A stretch of DNA of 12,541 bases from UBA11373 sp046714175 (lineage in GTDB: Bacteria > Actinomycetota > Acidimicrobiia > Spongiisociales > UBA11373): contig JBKKBI010000012.1 of NCBI GenBank assembly GCA_046714175.1, positions 1-12,541 on the forward strand, given 5' to 3'. The position numbers and the translations under genes were made by a program. The notes under the pieces are model-generated. The model was not told where the DNA came from. It did no database searches and saw only the letters and a list, made by a program, of their open reading frames with translations. Below are positions 8,965 through 12,541 of this stretch, one piece after another. Each line of letters starts with the position of its first letter. Positions within the stretch are counted from its first letter, which is position 1.

Positions 8965-10535
8965 TGAGCGTCCTCGAAGCGGGAATCCAGGTGGCGCAAC
9001 ACTTTGTCGACAGCGGTCTTATCACCGGGGCCGACTACGCAGAGGCGCAGCGCCAGGCCGAGACCGCGGCAGTTCCGGTGCCGCTGCAGCTCGTTGCCAC
9101 CGGGGCGGTGGACCGGGTGTCCGTCCTGAAGGCGATCGCGGAGCGGGTCGGGATCGAATTCACCGATCTCACCTCGGGCGCGGCACCTGCGGCTGAGGCA
9201 CTGGGCCGGGTGCCGGCGCCAACCGCAATCGCCGAGAGCGCGCTCGCATTGCGCATCGACGGGGGCCACCTGGTGGTCGCCACCGACGATCCCTTCGACG
9301 CCGGCCGGCGGCAGCGATTGGAGACGATCACGCGGAACGCGGTGACCTTCGTCCTCAGCGAGCGCGGCGCCCTTCGGGACGCAATCGCCAGGGCCTATCG
9401 CGGGCCGGTCCCAGTCCCCGCGTCCCCCAGCGCCGCCGCCCCCGGCGGGACGGGCGAGGAAGCCACCTTCCACATGAATGAACTTTTGGAGTACCTCCTC
9501 GAAGTGGGAGGTTCGGATCTGCACCTCGCCGCTGGGGCGCCTCCCCAGATCCGGCTCAACGGGGAGCTCCGGCCGATCGAGGGTTACGACCGCTTGCAGG
9601 CGGGCGTGCTGCGGTCACTGGTCTACGGGATCCTCAGCAGCCGGCAGCGCGAGAAGCTGGAGGAAAATCTGGAGCTGGACATATCCCACCCTCTCCCTGG
9701 GAAGGGCCGGTTCCGGGTCAACGCGTTCTTCCAGCGGGGGTCCGTCGGCGCGGTGTTGCGGGCAATCCCCAACCGAACGCCCGGACTCGAAGAGCTGGGA
9801 ATGCCCGCGGTGGTGCGCGAGCTCACCCAGGCGCCGCGGGGGCTGGTGCTGGTCACGGGCACGACCGGTTCGGGAAAGTCGACGACGCTGGCGGCGATGA
9901 TCGACGAGATCAACGCTTCGCGGCACCTGCACATCATGACGGTCGAAGACCCGATCGAATTCATCCACCAGCACAAGATGTCCGTGATCAATCAGCGTGA
10001 AGTCGGCGCCGACACCCTCTCTTTCGCAGCGGCGCTGCGCCACTCCCTGCGCCAGGATCCTGATGTCATCCTGGTGGGGGAGATGCGGGATCTGGAGACG
10101 ATCGCGATCGCGTTGACCGCGGCCGAGACCGGCCACCTGGTGTTCGCCACTCTGCATACTCAGGATGCCCCGGGATCGGTCGAGCGGATCATCGACGTCT
10201 TTCCTCCGCATCAACAACAGCAGGTGCGGGTACAGCTGGCATCTGCCCTCCAGGGTGTGATCGCACAGCAGTTGCTGCCGACCGTCGACGGACGGAGTCG
10301 GGTTCCCGCGGTCGAGGTGATGATCGCCACCCCGGCAGTACGCAACCTGATCCGCGAAGGAAAGGTGCACCAGATCCACAACGCCATGCAGGCGGGCGGG
10401 CGGCACGGCATGCAGACGATGGACCATTCGCTCATGCAACTGGTGCGGGCCGGAAAGGTCGATGTCGGCGCTGCGAGCCAGCGCGCTCAGGCCGTTGAAG
10501 AGTTCATGAACCTTCTGGGAGGCACCGGGCGATGA
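8964..10535 (+). CDS. pilT: Type IV pilus retraction ATPase PilT with extra N-terminal GspE_N-like domain
   Basis: A 523-residue PilT-type ATPase, which normally depolymerises the pilus for twitching motility. From M171 it is a canonical PilT: MNELLEYLLEVGGSDLHLAAG, Walker A GTTGSGKST (299-307, K305), VEDPIEF, Walker B DPDVILVGEMRDLET (365-379, E373) and TGHLVFATLHTQDA. It lacks the CxxC pairs of PilB, as expected. Typical PilT proteins have about 345-370 residues. The additional 170 residues comprise a domain aligning with the PilB N-terminus (VDSGLITGADYAEAQRQAET against PilB VESGLVSPGDLQRARDRQAET), followed by a Pro/Ala/Gly-rich linker at 147-166. The start ATG 8964 overlaps the pilB stop by one base. 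An internal ATG at 9474 (M171), with GAGGA 13 nt upstream, could also yield a normal-length PilT. PilT identity is secure; the role of the extra domain is unknown. Confidence 0.94.
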   Translation: MSVLEAGIQVAQHFVDSGLITGADYAEAQRQAETAAVPVPLQLVATGAVDRVSVLKAIAERVGIEFTDLTSGAAPAAEALGRVPAPTAIAESALALRIDGGHLVVATDDPFDAGRRQRLETITRNAVTFVLSERGALRDAIARAYRGPVPVPASPSAAAPGGTGEEATFHMNELLEYLLEVGGSDLHLAAGAPPQIRLNGELRPIEGYDRLQAGVLRSLVYGILSSRQREKLEENLELDISHPLPGKGRFRVNAFFQRGSVGAVLRAIPNRTPGLEELGMPAVVRELTQAPRGLVLVTGTTGSGKSTTLAAMIDEINASRHLHIMTVEDPIEFIHQHKMSVINQREVGADTLSFAAALRHSLRQDPDVILVGEMRDLETIAIALTAAETGHLVFATLHTQDAPGSVERIIDVFPPHQQQQVRVQLASALQGVIAQQLLPTVDGRSRVPAVEVMIATPAVRNLIREGKVHQIHNAMQAGGRHGMQTMDHSLMQLVRAGKVDVGAASQRAQAVEEFMNLLGGTGR

Positions 10536-11761
10536 CCACGAATGCGACCTTTGAGTATCGGGCCCGTGACCGCAGGGGCGGAATCCATGCCGGAAGCATG
10601 GAGGGAGCGTCGTCGGCGGCGGTGGCGGTGGCGCTGCGCGACCAGGGGTTCGTACCGCTCAAGATCGAAGAGCGTCGCGTGTCGGCACTGGACCGGGAGA
10701 TCTCGCTGCCGGGCTTTCGGCGCAAGATCAAGCCGAAAGAAGTAGCCGTCCTCAGCCGCCAGCTGGCGACGATGGTGAACTCGGGGCTCACTCTGGTTCG
10801 CGCGCTCAACATTCTGGAGAAGCAATCTGAGAACCCGTTGCTGTCCCGGGTCGTTGCCGATGTCCGCGCCAGGGTCGAGCAGGGGAGCACCCTGTCGGGA
10901 GCCCTGGAAGCACACGAGGGTGTGTTCGGCCACCTCTACGTGTCGATGATCCGCGCGGGCGAGGTCAGCGGCGCCCTCGACGAGACTCTGGTGCGCCTCG
11001 CCGACACCCTGGAGGCGGGGGTGCGCCTGCGCTCCAAGGTGAAGTCGGCGATGGCCTACCCCGTGGTGGTGTTGGGGCTGATCTTCTTCATCGTGTCGGG
11101 CATGTTGCTGTTTGTGGTGCCGATCTTCGAGAACATGTATGCAGACCTGGGGGGGACCCTGCCATTGCCGACCAGGATTCTGATCGGGATCTCGGGCGTG
11201 CTCACCACTTACTGGTGGATCGTCGGCGCTCTTGTGATCGGCGGAGTCGTGGCATTCCGTAAGTGGAAGCGCACCCCCGAGGGGCGGCATTCCTGGGACG
11301 CGGTGAAGCTGCGCCTTCCGATCGTTGGCAAGGTGGTGCAGAAGGTGGCCATCTCACGATTTGCCCGCACTCTCTCTGTGCTGAGTCGGACCGGGGTACC
11401 GGTCCTCCAGGCTTTGGACATCGTCGCGGTCACCGCCGGCAACAGCCTGGTGAGCGATGCGGTCGGGGATGTGCAGACCTCGGTGCGGCGTGGCGAGTCG
11501 ATCGCCGCTCCGCTACACCGCCACGACGTGTTTCCCCCGATGGTCACCCACATGATGGCGGTCGGCGAGGAGACCGGGGAGTTGGACACCATGCTCTCCA
11601 AGGTGGCCGACTTCTACGACCAGGAGGTGGAGGACACGATGAGTGCCATCACCTCGCTGATCGAGCCGCTGTTGATCATCGTGATGGGTATCGCCGTGGG
11701 CGGCATCCTGATCGCCCTCTACCTGCCGATGTTCAACATCGCATCGCTGATTCAGAATTAG
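10532..11761 (+). CDS. pilC: Type IV pilus inner-membrane platform protein PilC (GspF family)
   Basis: A 409-residue polytopic membrane protein of the PilC/GspF family, normal in length. It forms the cytoplasmic-membrane platform on which PilB and PilT act to add or remove pilin subunits. The short N-terminal segment FEYRARDRRGG is typical. Two repeated GspF domains are visible: the first has LSRQLATMVNSGLTLVRAL and a MIRAGEVSGALDETL block, and the second has FARTLSVLSRTGVPVLQAL and MAVGEETGELDTML. Three hydrophobic segments fit the family topology: residues 174-199, 216-242 and 376-401. The start ATG 10532 overlaps the pilT stop in ATGA, and GGGAGG at 10517-10522 lies 9 nt upstream as ribosome binding site. 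A 208-bp non-coding region separates it from pilA, so pilin expression can be set apart from that of the motor genes. Confidence 0.96.
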   Translation: MTTNATFEYRARDRRGGIHAGSMEGASSAAVAVALRDQGFVPLKIEERRVSALDREISLPGFRRKIKPKEVAVLSRQLATMVNSGLTLVRALNILEKQSENPLLSRVVADVRARVEQGSTLSGALEAHEGVFGHLYVSMIRAGEVSGALDETLVRLADTLEAGVRLRSKVKSAMAYPVVVLGLIFFIVSGMLLFVVPIFENMYADLGGTLPLPTRILIGISGVLTTYWWIVGALVIGGVVAFRKWKRTPEGRHSWDAVKLRLPIVGKVVQKVAISRFARTLSVLSRTGVPVLQALDIVAVTAGNSLVSDAVGDVQTSVRRGESIAAPLHRHDVFPPMVTHMMAVGEETGELDTMLSKVADFYDQEVEDTMSAITSLIEPLLIIVMGIAVGGILIALYLPMFNIASLIQN

Positions 11762-11762
11762 G

Positions 11763-11811
11763 CAGTTTCCAGTTTCCGGTCTCCGGTCTCCGGCCTCCGC
11801 CGCCCGGCGTC
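11763..11811. repeat. Heptamer tandem repeat block 1 (CAGTTTC / CGGTCTC type)
   Basis: Seven consecutive 7-bp units begin 2 bp after the pilC stop. They start as two exact CAGTTTC copies, continue as two exact CGGTCTC copies and then CGGCCTC, and degrade towards the pilA side (CGCCGCC, CGGCGTC). The unit is close to the reverse complement of the unit in the following block. No coding function is visible. The pattern recalls the heptanucleotide STRR repeats known from cyanobacteria, but I have no evidence of common origin. Confidence 0.85.
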
Positions 11812-11813
11812 CG

Positions 11814-11875
11814 CAAGTGGCAACGGGCAACTGGCAACGGGCAACGGGCCACTGGCAACTGTCAACGGCAACGGG
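11814..11875. repeat. Heptamer tandem repeat block 2 (CAACGGG / CAACTGG type)
   Basis: Nine consecutive units of about 7 bp (one is 6 bp), mostly CAACGGG or CAACTGG with single-base variants such as CCACTGG and CAACTGT. The block starts 2 bp after block 1. In the other orientation its unit (CCAGTTG) differs by a single base from that of block 1 (CCAGTTT). The two blocks are therefore arrays of one repeat family facing each other. Positions 11763-11777 and 11847-11861 are complementary at 12 of 15 bases, so the pair can fold into a long imperfect stem. The block ends 12 bp before the candidate pilA promoter. Confidence 0.85.
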
Positions 11876-11887
11876 CCCGGAAAAGGC

Positions 11888-11915
11888 TCAACTCCGTGCG
11901 CCCGGCGGGCGATAA
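11888..11915 (+). promoter_or_regulatory. Candidate pilA promoter of the FliA/WhiG (sigma-28 group) type
   Basis: TCAA at 11888-11891, a 16-nt spacer, and GGCGATAA at 11908-11915 match the consensus TAAA-N15/16-GCCGATAA at 10 of 12 positions. Transcription would begin near 11922-11925, leaving a leader of about 45-48 nt that contains the strong pilA Shine-Dalgarno. Matches to the ordinary -35/-10 consensus in this gap are weaker. The call rests on pattern and placement only, and no sigma factor gene is in the window. Confidence 0.45.
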
Positions 11916-11935
11916 ATGAGGAAGGCAGGTCATAA

Positions 11936-11961
11936 GGGCTTGCCCGGAGATACCCAGGAGG
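11936..11961 (+). promoter_or_regulatory. pilA leader: short CUUG-loop hairpin and strong ribosome binding site
   Basis: AGGAGGTT begins at 11956, and its AGGAGG core (11956-11961) lies 8 nt before ATG 11970. This is the best Shine-Dalgarno in the window and fixes the pilin start. Just upstream, GGGCTTGCCC (11936-11945) can form a GGG/CCC stem closed by a CUUG loop, a tetraloop known to be stable. It lies 10 nt before the ribosome binding site. The site is clear, but a role for the hairpin is speculative. Confidence 0.65.
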
Positions 11962-11969
11962 TTCTCGCA

Positions 11970-12434
11970 ATGTTCAAGTCTATCCGCCGTGGAATGCGGC
12001 GGGACGAGGGGTTCACGCTCATCGAGCTCATGGTCGTGGTGATGATCATTGCAGTCCTCATCGCCATCGCCATCCCGTCGTTCCTCGGATTCCGCAAGTC
12101 CGCCCAGGACCGCTCGGCCCAGAGTGAGGTCCGCAACGTCCTCCTCGCCGAGAAGGCGTTCTGGCTGGACAGCAACGCTTACACCGAGACGGCCGCCGAC
12201 ATCACCGCTTTCGAACCGAATGCGCTGATCAACGCGGATCCCGCCCTCGGCGTGACCATCGACCTGCGTGATACCGACGCCAACGTCGTCTGCATCACTC
12301 GCACCGCCGAATCCGGCAACACCTTCTCCATCTGGGAGAGCGGCGCAGCCGGGACGTTCTACGGCGCCACCGACCTGACCGGGGCGGACTGCCCGGCAGC
12401 GGCTCCCGCCGGATACGCCCAGGGCGGCTGGTAA
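11970..12434 (+). CDS. pilA: Type IV major pilin, prepilin with N-terminal methylation motif
   Basis: A 154-residue type IVa-like prepilin. The leader MFKSIRRGMRRDEG is short and basic, and cleavage by prepilin peptidase is expected between G14 and F15. That would leave a mature pilin of 140 residues starting FTLIELMVVVMIIAVLIAIA. The mature protein's E5 (E19 here), needed for assembly in the family, is present. The hydrophobic alpha-helix spans about residues 15-38. The globular domain has just two cysteines, C108 and C141, which probably form the C-terminal disulfide loop typical of major pilins. The C-terminus is rich in Gly, Ala and Pro. I chose ATG 11970 because of the excellent AGGAGG 8 nt upstream and the standard leader length. 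The frame is open to ATG 11916, but that start would add 18 residues and lacks a site. It probably has its own promoter and is followed by a stem-loop, which suits high expression. That it is the main subunit rather than a minor pilin is inferred. Confidence 0.92.
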   Translation: MFKSIRRGMRRDEGFTLIELMVVVMIIAVLIAIAIPSFLGFRKSAQDRSAQSEVRNVLLAEKAFWLDSNAYTETAADITAFEPNALINADPALGVTIDLRDTDANVVCITRTAESGNTFSIWESGAAGTFYGATDLTGADCPAAAPAGYAQGGW

Positions 12435-12437
12435 GAG

Positions 12438-12467
12438 CCCACGGTCGGTCGTTTGTGACCTACCGGG
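12438..12467 (+). terminator. Stem-loop after pilA, possible terminator without a U-tract
   Basis: CGGTCGGTC (12442-12450) pairs with GACCTACCG (12457-12465) with a single mismatch around a 6-nt loop. The stem can be extended by two C-G pairs past a bulged A, down to 12439/12467. It starts a few bases after the pilA stop. No T-run follows; the next bases are AA and a G-run. It could be a U-tract-less terminator or a 3' stabilising hairpin for pilin mRNA. Confidence 0.4.
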
Positions 12468-12469
12468 AA

Positions 12470-12492
12470 GGGGGGGGGGGGACCCCCCCCCC
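12470..12492. other. Low-complexity G-run/C-run palindrome at the window end
   Basis: Twelve G (12470-12481), one A, then ten C (12483-12492) form a near-perfect self-complementary tract. The remaining bases to 12541 are very C-rich and include the palindrome GCCCCCGGGGGC (12523-12534). I see no gene in 12435-12541. The composition is unlike the rest of the window and may reflect a sequencing or assembly error near a contig end, although a real G/C-rich hairpin cannot be excluded. Confidence 0.6.
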
Positions 12493-12541
12493 TACACCCC
12501 GCGCCGAGCACCCCCCGCCCCAGCCCCCGGGGGCGGAGCAA

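Noticed and set aside
11763..11875. CRISPR array
   Set aside because: The units are 7 bp and abut one another with no spacers, and there are no cas genes.
11762..11969. Reading frames across the pilC-pilA gap on both strands (for example 11263-11919 +)
   Set aside because: They run through the repeat blocks or the antisense of pilC and pilA, have no motifs, and show the repeat's periodicity rather than protein-like composition.

Overview
The window looks like a chromosomal segment of a high-GC actinobacterium (Actinomycetota). The evidence is the strong G/C bias at third codon positions, GTG starts, many 4-bp gene overlaps, one probable leaderless start, and the gene order aspS - rarA - alaS - ruvX - mltG - aroE, which is familiar from actinobacteria such as Mycobacterium. 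A deep-branching, non-mycobacterial lineage (for example Acidimicrobiia-like) is plausible, because a complete-looking type IV pilus motor cluster follows aroE. That placement is inference only.

Layout. Positions 3-965 hold the 3' part of aspS, which overlaps rarA (958-2289). After a 34-bp gap carrying a probable leaderless promoter comes alaS (2324-4957). It is joined by 4-bp stop/start overlaps to ruvX (4954-5370), mltG (5367-6470) and aroE (6467-7246). A 50-bp gap leads to pilB (7297-8964), pilT (8964-10535) and pilC (10532-11761), whose ends overlap by 1 and 4 bp. A 208-bp intergenic region follows, then the major pilin gene pilA (11970-12434), a stem-loop, and a low-complexity G-run/C-run tail to the end of the window. 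Every gene is on the + strand. I found no tRNA, rRNA, CRISPR array, transposase or phage gene.

How the genes work together. The first half is housekeeping: two tRNA synthetases, a replication-fork AAA+ ATPase, a Holliday-junction resolvase-like nuclease, a glycan-strand terminating lytic transglycosylase and shikimate dehydrogenase. The second half encodes a type IV pilus: extension ATPase (PilB), retraction ATPase (PilT), inner-membrane platform (PilC) and pilin (PilA). The prepilin peptidase and PilM/N/O partners are not in the window and may lie downstream.

The most interesting points are in the pilus half. The DNA between pilC and pilA carries two blocks of 7-bp tandem repeats of one family in opposite orientation. 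Just downstream is a sequence that matches the FliA/WhiG-type sigma factor promoter consensus at 10 of 12 positions and is well placed to drive pilA. PilT is unusually long because it carries an N-terminal domain like that of PilB, joined by a Pro/Ala/Gly linker, with a possible internal start that would give a canonical-length PilT. PilB has an MshEN-type (c-di-GMP-binding family) N-terminal domain with one near-intact and one degenerate motif.
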